Shown one piece after another: positions 46,740 through 57,500 of a stretch of 64,000 bases of DNA (position 1 is its first letter; each line of letters starts with the position of its first letter). A program made the position numbers and the translations under genes. Source of the DNA: Bolinopsis microptera (lineage: Eukaryota > Ctenophora > Tentaculata > Lobata > Bolinopsidae); the NCBI RefSeq assembly GCF_026151205.1, contig NC_087074.1, forward strand, positions 19,957,240 through 20,021,239, written 5' to 3'. Below the pieces are notes generated by a model. It was not told the origin of the DNA, did not search any database, and was given only the letters and a program-made list of their open reading frames with translations.

Positions 46740-47189
46740 TAGAGTTTAAACGGATTATACGGTTAGTAATTCTAATTTACAATAATAGTTAATTTTACGT
46801 CAGATCCATCCATCTTTAAAAGTTTTTTTAATCTACTATAACTAAATAACTACAGCATTATCATATCATAGTAGTATAATAATAAGCAAAATATTTTCGT
46901 CTATCCCGAAACAGATTAAGGGGATACAAAAGTCACTACACCAGTCGGAAAATGGTTTCATTACTGTCGTCAAAGACATAACTCAGAATCTATACAACAA
47001 ATTCTATTGTGTTTGAGTTTTACCTTGAATCAACTTGATACATATTTTCATTTTAACAAAAAACACTGTTTAATATACAAAGAATTGTAAACTTGGTTAA
47101 ACATAACCTTTCATTACAGATACGGGAGACTGAATATATGTTTGGTACCCAGAGGAACTAAAATTAAATATTAGGGTTGTACGAGGCGA
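46740..47189. other. AT-rich, no gene seen
   Basis: Similar to degraded stretches at 42.4-42.7 kb (GAAATGGTT..., AAACTTGGTTAAA...). No supported frame. Confidence 0.45.
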
Positions 47190-47532
47190 TTTTGGCCGCC
47201 ACTAAAGCAGTGCTCGACGCAACATTTGGCCAAATGGAGCGCCGAACGTTGGCCACGAACATGTGGTCCAGCTACGTGCAACAATCGTGATCAACGCGGC
47301 CCGCGCGGTCATCTACGACCCGAAGAAACGCCGGGAACCAATGAGGGCGCTGCTGACGATCGTCCAGAAGATACCTTTAATGAGTCTGGACAGGGTGGAA
47401 ATAGCCGCCCAGACCGAGCAAGAACGCCCGGACAACAGCGCGGACGCCGACAACGCAGAGGACAGCGCCAGCGACCGCAAAAGCGATTACCAGGAGGACG
47501 AGAACCTGGTCGTCCTTGACCACTGGTGGTAA
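47190..47532 (+). CDS. GC-rich ORF of unknown function, frameshifted
   Basis: A GC-rich island in AT-rich DNA. The first frame reads AATKAVLDATFGQMERR and onward, and stops near 47290; a second frame (47263-47532) continues with INAARAVIYDPKKRREPMRAL, then an acidic tail (EDSASDRKSDYQEDEN). The shift probably breaks one original protein. It ends TGGTGgtaagc, so a splice donor could remove the last bases. A degraded homologue lies near 42740. Base use unlike its surroundings suggests a foreign or mobile origin. Family not recognised. Confidence 0.4.
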
Positions 47533-47879
47533 GCACCCTCCACGAAACAGTGTTTTTCAACACTTAAACGTATCCTTTCGAACATATCCGCATATATCAT
47601 TTCATCATTTCTCTTCCGTGCAGGACTAGTCTTCGGGAAACCTGCACGTTAAACGTTGTCCTTCATTGCTTGCCTTCCGCTCCCTCACCTTTTATGAAAG
47701 AGAGGGGGAACATTTGTTTAAAGATCTGCTTATGCTATTTTCTCTTTAGCAAATAGCAGGATAGTGGCAGACACTGCCTCAGTTCGGCAGAAAAAAAGGA
47801 ACCAAAAACCCCAGCAGCTCCTCTCGTTGGAATTTTAATTCCGGTTTATCGGGTATTATAGTAATATAATAATGAGCAA

Positions 47880-48435
47880 AATATAGTGTCTAATATTCTC
47901 TGCGGCCACGGGTTATTATATATATTGATTAATCGGATACAACAATTCCGGAATTCGTGTTCGATAGCTACGATAGCCACAATCTGGGCCCTGGGGGGGC
48001 AAAAAGGAGCTGATGTCTTTCACCAGCTTGCTGAAATCATCGGCTCCGAAGGGCATGGAAAAGGCAAAGCCGAAGATGGGATCGTTGGGGGCCCCGCAAC
48101 TCACAGCCCCACAAACTACATCGGCATCCTTTTCTCCACCTCGCCGAGCAAGAGAGGTTTGGGGACCCCAACTAAGAACTATCCTGGCCCAAGTATAGGA
48201 ACCCCCTTCAGTTGTTCAGGTCACGAAAGAAGGAAGAGCCCTCTCCTAACAAAAACTCAAGTCTGGACATACCAGCATTCAGACTTGATAACGAGATTGA
48301 CATGACAGTTAAGATCGTCAACAAGAACGTGAAGAAACCGAAACCAGGTTTCACCCCGTTCTTTTGGAAGAACCGAACATATCCTTTTCCATGCAGAAAG
48401 TGGTCACCTTTACATGTGTGGAAAGTTTGAATAAG
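47880..48435 (+). pseudogene. GC-rich coding relic, several frames
   Basis: Frame shifts connect three partial frames: SSAPKGMEKAKPKMGSLGAP (48013-48198), then RSRKKEEPSPNKNSSLDIPA and MTVKIVNKNVKKPKPGF (48212-48430). Pro/Lys-rich, unrecognised. As with 47.2 kb, base composition is unlike the flanks. Probably the continuation of the same broken gene, but no splice path could be proven. Confidence 0.35.
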
Positions 48436-48487
48436 ATGTGTACATCATATATAATTAAGAAAAGTAATTTATGTCCCATCTTGCTCC

Positions 48488-49012
48488 TACTCAAACTTAC
48501 CCAAAAGCTCATACACTTTAAAGTATCTCTTAAACTGACGAGTTTTATCAGCTGATTTATAATTTCATTACATTATTATTGTTTATTTCTCCAGACATGG
48601 ACGTTTTAAATAGTGTAAAGAGGGGGAAAGAGCATGGAGGGAGACCAGCTGGAGCGAGAGCAGGAGCTTTGATGAAGCGGTGGTTAATCCTAGTGAGAAG
48701 AAAAGAACTGCTAAACTTACGGAAGAAGAAACAATTATCCTAATGCTATCCAAGTTTCGACATAAACCAATTCCTGGAGATAGACGTAATAAACATTGTA
48801 AGGGGCGCAACTCTCCAGTCAATTACAATACAGTTTAAACGGATTATACGGTTAGTAATTTTAATTTACAATAACAGTTAATTATTAATTAATTGCCCAA
48901 AAGCTGATACACTTTAATAAAGTGTCTCTTAAACTGACGAGTTTTATCAGCTGATTTATAATTTCATTACATTATTATTGTTTATTTCTCCAGACATGGA
49001 CGTTTTAAATGT
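48488..49012. repeat. Direct repeat of about 120 bp, 408 bp apart
   Basis: 48488-48612 and 48896-49012 share CCCAAAAGCT(C/G)ATACACTTTA ... AACTGACGAGTTTTATCAGC ... ATGGACGTTTTAAAT. They bracket the exon at 48.6-48.8 kb. Confidence 0.8.
48613..48836 (+). CDS. Possible terminal exon with LTEEETIILMLSKF motif
   Basis: Acceptor gttttaaatag followed by an open frame of about 74 codons to TAA 48836: basic, with SESRSFDEAVV, KLTEEETIILMLSKF and KPIPGDRRNK. The middle part is the same as the decayed 165-bp unit at 46.3 kb, so this is the least damaged copy. Unrecognised. Confidence 0.35.
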
Positions 49013-49382
49013 TAGCTCTACACTATGTAGGAAAAAGAAGTCATCGGAATCGAAAGATATTATACAAAGATAATCTATATAAATTAGTTCCCGCCGTTAT
49101 ATTTAACAGATTATTATTTCAAACGGTGAGTTGATGAAACAAGCCACGTTATAACACTGTTCAGTCTACGTTGTCAGACTTAATTACTTAGTATGTTCCA
49201 TAACTTCATGTAGTTTGTTGAAACACTTAATAAACACTCTTTTATAAATAATCATAAAAGGTTAGTATTATGAATACATCAAGAATTGTCCTTGAACCAG
49301 CATTTTTAATCGGTCTGCTGAGTTACCATCTGTAATATTATTCCATATTTGGGGGTTTAATAGACATAAGATATCCTTCACC

Positions 49383-49845
49383 TTATGGCGTGTAGATGAT
49401 CGTTACTGTTACTATTAGTTGTTACGTTTTCATAGTCATATCAACTACGTCTTGTTTACAGTTATCGAACTCATAGTATCTTTTTAGTAATAAGAGATAC
49501 CCATTTTCATAATGTATTTTCATTATAATTTCCTATAGTTATGTCTAAGTACTCGGTGTTTAATGGGAAGGTTTTGTTTGCCGAATCGGTAAAGAAATTC
49601 CTGCATGAGAAGATCGTCATGATCATGCAGCCAAGTAAAAGGAGGTTAATATAACTATGTGCTTTATACTTATGGCGTGTAGATCGTTACTGTTACTATT
49701 AGTTGTTACGTTTTCATAGTCATATCAACTACGTCTTGTTTACAGTTATCGAACTCATAGTATCTTCTTATCAGTAATAAGAGATACACATTTTCATAAT
49801 GTAGTTTCACGATTTCAATATTTTCATTGTAATTTCCTATAGTCA
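49383..49845. repeat. Duplicated intron-like segment, two copies
   Basis: About 160 bp from CTTATGGCGTGTAGAT to ATTTCCTATAG occurs at 49383-49537 and 49670-49845. Each copy ends in an acceptor followed within two bases by an ATG (49541 and 49845). Confidence 0.85.
49541..49654 (+). CDS. Small ORF or exon, 37 residues
   Basis: ATG two bases after acceptor ttcctatag; reads MSKYSVFNGKVLFAESVKKF and on to TAA. A donor-like GAGgttaat precedes the stop, so it may be a first exon. Unrecognised. Confidence 0.3.
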   Translation: MSKYSVFNGKVLFAESVKKFLHEKIVMIMQPSKRRLI

Positions 49846-49863
49846 TGTCCCTCTACACTTAAC

Positions 49864-50105
49864 TCAGAAAACTCAGCCAGGACGTACACGAAGAATAGGG
49901 TAGTCTCTCCATTGAACTGTATGATGGGACTGTTCCACATTCACGGAAAAGACAACTTAGACAGTAACGTCACCAGCAGGATTGCTTCTGAGCACTTCCA
50001 CGGAACATCAATATCTGTTTTCCAGTTCCAAACGCAAGGTAAGAAGTCTATCCGGGTTTTAAAGCCAAAATTCTTATATGATAACTGTAAATTAGGGCTT
50101 GACTG
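49864..50105 (+). pseudogene. Fragment of a multicopy family with a DNxD ... FHGTxIS motif
   Basis: Open plus frame LNCMMGLFHIHGKDNLDSN then SEHFHGTSISVFQF, with a donor CAAGgtaaga at 50039. The spacing DNxDxN ... FHGTxISxFQ matches an uncharacterised, high-copy protein family seen in many invertebrate genomes, where it is usually treated as transposon-related. Only this one block is present. Confidence 0.45.
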
Positions 50106-50173
50106 AAAATTGTCGAGTACAAGACTCCTATCAAACCAATAAATTTTGTCTCCTTGATTTTTGTTTTCTTTAG

Positions 50174-50275
50174 AATAATGGCAAGAGGTGTCCGGGCAAG
50201 AGGAGGAAGAGGAGGTAGAAATCCATCTAAGAAGATTTATGAGGACAACTCATTATATGAAATAAGTCAATATTA
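50174..50275 (+). CDS. Small Arg-Gly-rich ORF, 32-33 residues
   Basis: ATG four bases after a good acceptor (tttgttttctttag): MARGVRARGGRGGRNPSKK and on to TAG. RGG-type composition suggests RNA binding, but the length makes this weak. Confidence 0.25.
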
Positions 50276-51059
50276 GGCCTTTTCATTTTACCATATTTAG
50301 TTGTTCAAATAATTAGAGATCATATCTTATTAGTTCGAAATGAGATGAAAGTATTTCTGCTTTTACCTAGTCATCGCTGAAGCACTCTCATAAGCAGCCG
50401 CAGCAGAATGAAATAAAATATTCAATATTCATCATAGATGTTTTATTCAATTGGAATTGATTTTTATAGTAAAAAATAATTTAATTCAGCTCACTAAAAT
50501 GACTATAAACTCAATTAAGACGACCTTAATTAGGAGCTCCACAGCTCTGTTATATGTATTGTATCATATGCATCAAACTTTGTAATAGAATCCGCCAACG
50601 CGTATTATATTCACACAATTGATTTCAGGACATCGAGCCAGATCTAGAAGATTTCTATGAACAAAAAACCCTGACAACATTGTCAGGTTTATCATGTCTT
50701 ACCACTATCCAGACTATGTTCTTATAAACGAAGGCTTGAGCCAGTAAAATGTTTCATAGAATTTCAAATGATGGTTGTTCAAAATGCAATTTCATGGTTG
50801 ATATTAGTTACAAACGTAATGTGTAAATATAATATTAGATTTAGTACATTATATCATAGGAATCATAAAGTTGTTAGCTCTGCTAGCTACCAGCCAAGCT
50901 CTACCACCAGAGAAACTGGGGCCAATCCCGATCCGCAATCAGCCGAGTCGGCAACCGATATTGAACTGATCGTACACCACTAGACAGGGACGATAGATTC
51001 ATTATTCAGGCGATTGTCGCCGAAATAGCTCTTGTTCGAGTTAACAAGACTGAAGACAC

Positions 51060-51350
51060 ATATTCCCCGAGTCGGCGACCAACTCACAAGTCACTCAGAC
51101 TGGTTCCTCCCCCTCTAATTCTGCCCCTACACCCCGGAAGCGTAAACCCCGATTTCCTTCTAGTCAATTGCCTCAAAGACTGCAGCCAGACGCTCCTTTT
51201 ACTAAACAATTTTATCATCTTGTCGACACCCAGTGCAAAGGCCGCATTTTGTCAGATTCCTTTTGTTTGCTCCTACTCCATCAGCTCGAGTGTATTAACC
51301 CCGTATGGTTGACGTGGAATGTGTTCGCGTTCGGGAGAAGGTTCGTTTAG
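51060..51350 (+). CDS. Unrecognised ORF with a basic PRKRKPRF patch
   Basis: Open for about 96 codons to TAG at 51350 without a clear start: ESATNSQVTQTGSSPSN, then PRKRKPRF (nuclear-localisation-like), then APFTKQFYHLVDTQ and a hydrophobic segment. Possibly an internal or terminal exon of an element protein. Confidence 0.3.
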   Translation: MFPESATNSQVTQTGSSPSNSAPTPRKRKPRFPSSQLPQRLQPDAPFTKQFYHLVDTQCKGRILSDSFCLLLLHQLECINPVWLTWNVFAFGRRFV

Positions 51351-51578
51351 TCGAGTTAGTTTCAGGAAAGCACCTTGAGTGTCATGGTCAAAGTACCAAT
51401 ATCAATGTACGGGATGTAACAAGAAGAAAGCAATATAAACTTTACGTTTTTATTTTAATTGTAAAGTTTGTTTTTTATTTTATACCTTAATAGTGTATAA
51501 TATAGTTTTATTAACCCTGTAAGAGTACAACTCATTTTAATGTCACCTAGAAATTATAGAGTATCCTTTTTTACCCAT

Positions 51579-52345
51579 TATAATACCTGGTAGTGATGCT
51601 TACATGGAGAATGGATCTTGAATATTTTGATATACGGTATATTAAGATATTAACATCAACACTTCCATTTCAGCAAATATACATGGCTGAAGAACACAGC
51701 ATCATCCCTGTACCACCACCACCTGCACCACCAAGCAACAAGAAACGATTGAAATGTTCTCACAGCCTTGTTCATCACACTATGTACCCTCTAGGGTTGT
51801 ACACTCTACAGTACTTGGGATGATAGGACACTTACATTTGCACTTCGTTGAGTGCATATAATATAATCATTTAAATTGCTCACAATTGCTGTTTACGTAA
51901 CGCGCAAAACACTTAATGTAGCGCAACTTTTTATTGTTACAATCTTTGTCGATCACCGCCGGTTCAAAATTTGTTCACTTTGAGCAGCGCACGCGAGTTT
52001 TCACTTTAAATTATTAGCTTTCTGATTAAGGTGGAAGGGTGATGTATCTTGTTATATTCCTGTACTAATTGATTTTATTTATTAGGGGTTTATGTCTGGA
52101 AAGTAAGTGTCTCTCTTGTTCTAGTGTATACACAGCAATAATACCTGGTAGTGATGCTTACATGGAGATTGGAGAATGGATCTTGAATATTTTGATATAC
52201 GGTATATTAAGATATTAACATCAACACTTCCATTTCAGCAAATATACATGGCTGAAGAACACAGCATCATCCCTGTACCTGGTACCACCACCACCTGCAC
52301 CACCAAGCAACAAGGCCAAGGAACGATTGAAATGTTCTCACAGCC
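51579..52345 (+). repeat. Duplicated acceptor-plus-first-exon unit
   Basis: 51579-51780 and 52137-52345 share ATACCTGGTAGTGATGCTTACATGG, the acceptor CTTCCATTTCAG, and an ATG nine bases later. The first copy reads MAEEHSIIPVPPPPAPPSNK and on to 51823; the second is frameshifted by a CTGGTA insertion. It looks like a duplicated intron end plus exon. Confidence 0.8.
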
Positions 52346-52964
52346 TTGTTAATCGCACTCTGTACCAGGAGAAGATTACAAACCGGCAAGAGCAAATAAT
52401 TGCAGCTGTGGACTTCTGCTGGAGTAACAACTGCAGGGGTATCAAGGGCTAACTACAACCGGGGATGTGATATTTATTAATGTTATATTAATGTTATATT
52501 ATTCAGGTAGATTAATGACTATTGGAATCTTCTGTTTTACTTGGTATCCCTCAAATTAATCTACCTCAAGCTCTACAACAATGGATAAAATCCTGCAGCC
52601 AGCTAAGCTGAACCTAGATGTTAATCTTTCAGCAGACGGGGGTAATGGGACTCGTTTACATACTTCATAGTAATACCCTACCCGCAGTAAACTTTTACAA
52701 GAACGCTATAGAATCGCACAACGGTTTACCAGAAACTCACACAGGCTTAACCTGCTACAAACTAGGTGAAAAACTACCAGGTAATCGTATTTTCGGTAAG
52801 CTATACATGTCACATTGGGCCCATATCCACATAATTAAAAATTTCCTCCCAAACCCATTTTCAGACCCTTCTGTGGCCCGCTCGCTTCGCTCGCAGCGGC
52901 TAAGTTACTTTTCCAACAGGGGCGTGCGCAGGATTTTTAGAAGGGGTGGGCTCCGAGGCTACTG

Positions 52965-53450
52965 CGGCAGGGGCTCGGGGGCGCAGCCCCCGGAAAATTT
53001 TAACTGGATTATATGCTAAACCAATAGGATATCAATACAGAAGGTTCAAAACAGTTGATTAGACACTTGGTTATTAGTAATATTTTAAGGGGGCTCGGGG
53101 GCGCAGCACCCGGAAAATTTTAACTGGATTATATGCTAAACCAATAGGACATCAATACAGAAGGTTCAAAACAGTTTATTAGACACTTGGTTATTAGTAA
53201 TATTTTAAGGGGGCTCGTGGGCGCAGCCCCCGGAAAATTTTAACTGGATTATATGCTAAACCAATAGGATATCAATACAGAAGGTTCAAAACAGTTGATT
53301 AGACACTTGGTTATTAGTAATATTTTAAGAGGGCAGGGGGCGCAGCATCCGGAAAATTTTTAACTGGATTATATGATAGACCAATAGGATATCAATAGAG
53401 AAGGTTCAAAGTAGTTGATTAGACACTCGGTAATATTTTGGATTCAAAAC
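52965..53450. repeat. 120-bp tandem repeat, about four copies
   Basis: GGGGCTCG(G/T)GGGCGCAGC(A/C)CCCGG recurs at intervals of exactly 120 bp (52973, 53093, 53213, 53333). The unit has a short GC-rich inverted motif and an AT-rich remainder. The plus ORF 52618-53019 runs into it and is not credible as a gene. Confidence 0.9.
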
Positions 53451-53884
53451 ATTGGACAAATTAAAATTAAAGATGGCACGAATTTTAAGTCATTTAGAGA
53501 GGAAAAATTTCCTCTCGATACCCAATGATTGAACTGCTCTTTGCGGACTGCAATTGTCAGTCGCTAACCAAGAAATTTCCTCTCAGATGCCAAAAATTTC
53601 CTCATTCTTCCCAAATTTCCTCCCAGATATCTGGTGGGTTTGCCAACTTTGTGGATATGGGACATTGGGTGAATAGAGGATTTCCATTTCGAATTTGTGG
53701 CCGGCTCAACAGGTGCCGTTAAAAACAGTAAAGTAAGATATATATCGGGACGCTATATATAGCGTACCAGGATTAGTTTCCGATTAGGAAGGTTCAAAAA
53801 TATTCACCTTAGTCAGAAAAATGTTATCTATGTTGTATCTTACAGAGAGAGACAAGAAAATGTTTAAAAAAAATACTATTTCAG

Positions 53885-53956
53885 AACGGGGACTCAATCG
53901 AGGGGATCGCACCAAAAAACGGCAACATCACTACCAAAGAGCCCTTTGATACCTAA
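53885..53956 (+). CDS. Paralogous terminal exon, copy 1
   Basis: Acceptor atttcag then AACGGGGACTCAATCGAGGGG: NGDSIEGIAPKNGNITT and on to TAA. Homologous to exons at 57931 and 58101, with the same CTTAGTCAGAAAAATGTTAT about 70 bp upstream. Function unknown. Confidence 0.35.
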   Translation, partial: NGDSIEGIAPKNGNITTKEPFDT

Positions 53957-54412
53957 TATTCCCAATATATAAGTTATAAATTACAATATTGTTAAGAGTG
54001 GGAGTTTTCCTCCTCATACATTTTCTAAATTTCGTTATCAGGTTGTTACAGTAGTGTTCTATAAAGCTTAGGTTGCTGAATACCAATCCTACTGCGGTCA
54101 GAACAGCAAACTGTTGGTAAAAGATGAATGGAAACAATTAAGGACCGAGAAGTCTGACATGTTCTAGTATTGGTCCTGGACCTTTGTACGTTGTACGCAC
54201 TTCAGGTTTTGGCTACCCTCCGGAACATAAAGAGATTGATATATTAACTATTATAGTAACATTAATTACAATTAATTACAATTAAATCCTCGATGCTCAC
54301 TTTTTAGTTTGTTTCTTTATTCCTAAACATTCCTCTACTATATGTTGTAGCCAACCTACGAGCCAAGTTAAAAGAATGGACATCCAGTTGTCAATACTAC
54401 ATTATATAGGTT

Positions 54413-55015
54413 TCAGAAGGGGTCGGATAGGGTTAGTATGGATGGTCCACTAGCGAGGAGGACAGCAGAAGACAGGGTGAGGAGCGTGGTCGTAGTACCA
54501 CGCTCCTAGGAAAGAACGGTAAGAATGGCGTCACCACCCCCGGCCCAAGATCCAGATCCAGAACGCCGTCACCTCCCCCGCCCAGGTACTTTTCGAAGGA
54601 GGACACAAGGAGGGTAGAGAGGGGTGACTGGGGGCTCCAGGGTGCCGAAAGGAGGATCGGACTCTGGATGTGTTGAGATGTAGCTGAAAGAGATGGGACA
54701 ACCCTGGCGTTGGAGGATAGATGGAAGGGCTTCACGGATGATGTTTTGAAGAGGATGGAGGAGGCCAGGACCACGGAGGATGCTGTGGACATCTGGGGGG
54801 TAGTAGAAAAGGAAGCAGAGGACATTAAGGATGTGTTCATGGATTTGGAGGAGCTTAGGGATGCTGGCAAGCTGGAGACTAGCAGGAAGGCTGGGAGTTT
54901 TCAAACGCTAAAGGGGGGTTTCAAGTACCTGATTAAAGGGATGCTGGAGGATGTGATGCGGGGTGTTAGGGTTCAGAAGGGGTAGGATAGGGTTAGTATG
55001 GATGGTCCACTACGA
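54413..55015 (+). repeat. 40-bp direct repeat flanking a 91-codon ORF
   Basis: TTCAGAAGGGGT(C/A)GGATAGGGTTAGTATGGATGGTCCACTA lies at 54414-54455 and 54974-55015. Between them the plus frame 54710-54985 (RMEEARTTEDAVDIWG, EKEAEDIKDVFMDLEELRD) is acidic and helical; unrecognised. The ORF ends inside the right repeat, so the arrangement is a tandem-type duplication of a longer unit. Confidence 0.55.
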
Positions 55016-55227
55016 TGCTTGGGACTTGTAAGGAGGCTGGTGGACTTAAGAAAGAGGCGGGAGTGCTTAAGTGCTTCTTGTTTCAGACAGAGTGCCATCT
55101 ACTGCAGACAACAGAAAAGAATTTCTATAATTTGACCAGCATTGAAAATTTGGAATGATGAGATACAGATTAACCTTGTAGAGATTAAGAGTAATATGAT
55201 AATATCGATAGTTTAAAGTTAAGATAC

Positions 55228-55255
55228 CCCCGCCCCCCCCCCCCCCCACCTCCGG
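55228..55255. repeat. C-rich homopolymer tract
   Basis: A C run interrupted by single G or A bases, followed by CCTCCGGAGGTACCCCCGCCCC. Similar G/C runs occur at 7880, 13539, 31726, 38848, 41633 and 44194. Confidence 0.8.
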
Positions 55256-55775
55256 AGGTACCCCCGCCCCTCTTGACCACCCTATAGGCCCAGTTTTATA
55301 ACTACTAAAAACTTTTACCGAGATGAATAGGAGTGTTTAATTTGAAAATTATAGAGACAGTTGAAAGTAAAAATCCAGGCTCCATTAAACAAATACTTAA
55401 TAAGTTAATAAGAAATAATCAAGTATCAAGGCAAACCCTTAGATAACATCTGTATTGATCAAAGCAGATCTTAACTCTAAATTACAACCAGACTCCTGAC
55501 AGAAAATCAAATTAGTTTAAAATTAAGAAAGTATAAAGAAGAGCCTCGCTATTACTTTTGTTGGTCAACTTTCATTAAACTAATGTCTGCATTAAACTAA
55601 TGTCTGCATAATTCATTTCTGACATTAGAATATGCTCGGTGAAATACGTGTTGACAATAATTTCTACAAGTAAGGAGAAAGATGGTACGTGCGCGCGCAT
55701 AAGATGTGTAAAGGGAGGAACTTTTTACAGTGCATTGGACAATATCAGCTAGTTCGACTGGTTAGTTTTGTGTTC

Positions 55776-56143
55776 ATGGCCCAATTCAAAGCTGCAGGCG
55801 AAATAAAAGTTCAAAGGTGTAAGTAAGGGGAACATTTTGCGCTTAAGAAATAATGTATACGGTAAACTATACATAGTATACTAGAAACCTATATTCAGTA
55901 CACGGAGATTCTAAACAGTTGAAATTGCTCGACCAATGCTTATTGTCCCACAGTAACATTTACACGATGTAGCTCAGTGCAATGAGAGTTACGCAGTTCA
56001 CATAACCTCACGGCTCAATCAGTGAGGACAGGATGTCAGGAATGAGGACATTCTTGTATCCAGACGACCAGTTTCTCGGAGTAAGGAACTTTTTGAAGAA
56101 AGTTATAATAGGCTACACAGAGATGAGCGATGACAAGGAATGA
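55776..56143 (+). CDS. Two-exon micro-gene, 50 residues
   Basis: Exon 55776-55816 (ATG, donor AGgtgtaag, phase 2) joins exon 56032-56143 (acceptor tcagtgaggacag) in frame, giving MAQFKAAGEIKVQ, Arg, then MSGMRTFLYPDDQFLGVRNF and on to TGA. The second exon could also start translation by itself. No family recognised; phase agreement is the main support. Confidence 0.4.
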
Positions 56144-56408
56144 AGAGACATCAGCTGAGCTTGACTATCATTTCAAGTAGATCCCATTCCATAAGACCAA
56201 TGAATGGCTAATCATTTTAGCATTATGAATATGACTATTGCTACAAACAGAACAAAACTATTTTCTCCTCAATGTTATTGGTTTAAGACACTGGCTCATT
56301 AAGGAACATTGAGTGGATAAATAATCTGTCAGATCTAAAAACGATTATTAGAGAATGCTGTCAAATAGTATTCCCAGGACCCAGACGATCTTACGTCGTT
56401 AATTTTAG

Positions 56409-56657
56409 GTTTGGAGAAAGTGGATTTATAAGAGTGACAACAACGTTCACCCTAATCAGCGAGAAGCAGATCTCGACCTACTTCAAGATATCCTGTATGC
56501 CAAAGATTGGTTAGAAATACAAAGAAAGGCCGATGAGCTGAAGAATAAAGCATCACCACAAGTAAAGCGGTACTACATGTCAACCTACGATCTAAAGTTG
56601 CGATATAAACCAGACAATATTGAAGATTTAGATTTAAATATTGAGCCCTTTGGCTAG
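56409..56657 (+). CDS. Possible terminal exon, 82 residues
   Basis: Acceptor cgttaattttag followed by an open frame to TAG: VWRKWIYKSDNNVHP, EADLDLLQDILYAKDWL, then YKPDNIEDLDLNIEPFG. Charged and helical, with low frameshift content. Unrecognised; the upstream exon is not identified. Confidence 0.4.
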   Translation, partial: VWRKWIYKSDNNVHPNQREADLDLLQDILYAKDWLEIQRKADELKNKASPQVKRYYMSTYDLKLRYKPDNIEDLDLNIEPFG

Positions 56658-56751
56658 AGAATACTTTCTTGAATATTTTCGATAATTTCTAATATTGGTA
56701 ATGTTAATGAATTGTAATTGATTGATATGTAATATTTAGGCCCGTGGCCAG

Positions 56752-56985
56752 TTTTCAACCTACGATCTATCTGTGTAGAATGGGAGTAGGAGTATAGAAG
56801 ACTAAATCTTCCTTTTTCCTTGTTGTTAACTACGTTAACAAGCATGTGGAGTCTATTAATTTTAGGAAGATATTTAAATATCGTCTATTACTTGTTAAAG
56901 ACCTTGCGTGGTTTTATCTGTGTAGAATGGGAGTAGGAGTGAAGAAGACTAAATCTTCCTTTTTCCTTGTTGTTAACTACGTTAA
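56752..56985. repeat. 70-bp direct repeat
   Basis: ATCTGTGTAGAATGGGAGTAGGAGT ... CCTTGTTGTTAACTACGTTAAC occurs at 56766-56840 and 56918-56988. Confidence 0.8.
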
Positions 56986-57467
56986 CTATTTCAAATCATT
57001 ATCCTAGAACTATTAGATCGAGAGTATTAAATTATAAAGAGGCTTATGATGATTATTCTGACCCTAACACGATGTCATGTGATTGTTCGTCTAGTACCTT
57101 TAGGGGTAATCACTTTAAACATGTTATTACAGGAGACCTCAGTTTAATTAAAGATGATAAGTTAAGAACTGTTTTATCTAAAGGACTTTATAATTATCGT
57201 GATCAAGCACCCCCTTCTACTGATCTAGCTTTTAAAGCTGCTAAAAAAGCGATTAATGATTATTGTAGTAAAATGTCGGAGCGATATAAAAAACCTATAG
57301 AAATGTTTGCTGAAAGGAAAGCACTTATATTAGAACAAGTAAAGAGACAGTTAGAGAATTGTAAACCTTTTCCTTATAATACTACTCTTTCTGATGAGAA
57401 CGTGAAACACGAACTTGATATTTTGCATGATAAATATGTGTTAGTACCTACTGATCCGTTTGTCTAA
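56967..57467 (+). pseudogene. Penelope-like element, N-terminal fragment
   Basis: Plus frame with CDCSSSTF, HVITGDLSLIKDDKLRTVLSKG, NYRDQAP and, near its end, HELDILHDKYVLVPTDP. This is the conserved region before the RT core of Penelope-like elements (CxC ... HVxTGDL ... LRxLLxKGPxYR ... LHxKYVxVPxDKA). The frame ends just where the RT core should begin, so it is an N-terminal fragment complementary to the C-terminal copy at 19.7 kb. Confidence 0.75.
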
Positions 57468-57500
57468 CCTTCTATCCCTATTTTAGTTACTCTATTCATT

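Noticed and set aside
52618-53019. Plus ORF of 133 codons
   Set aside because: It runs into the 120-bp tandem repeat, starts at a TTG and shows no conserved motif.
54433-54904. Minus-strand ORFs of 145 and 111 codons
   Set aside because: Antisense to the acidic helical plus-strand frame at 54710 and low in complexity (Ser/Pro-rich).
55966-56030. tRNA-like GATGTAGCTCAGTG ... GGCTCAATC
   Set aside because: It resembles boxes A and B but I could not fold acceptor and anticodon stems; at best a degenerate tRNA-derived SINE head.
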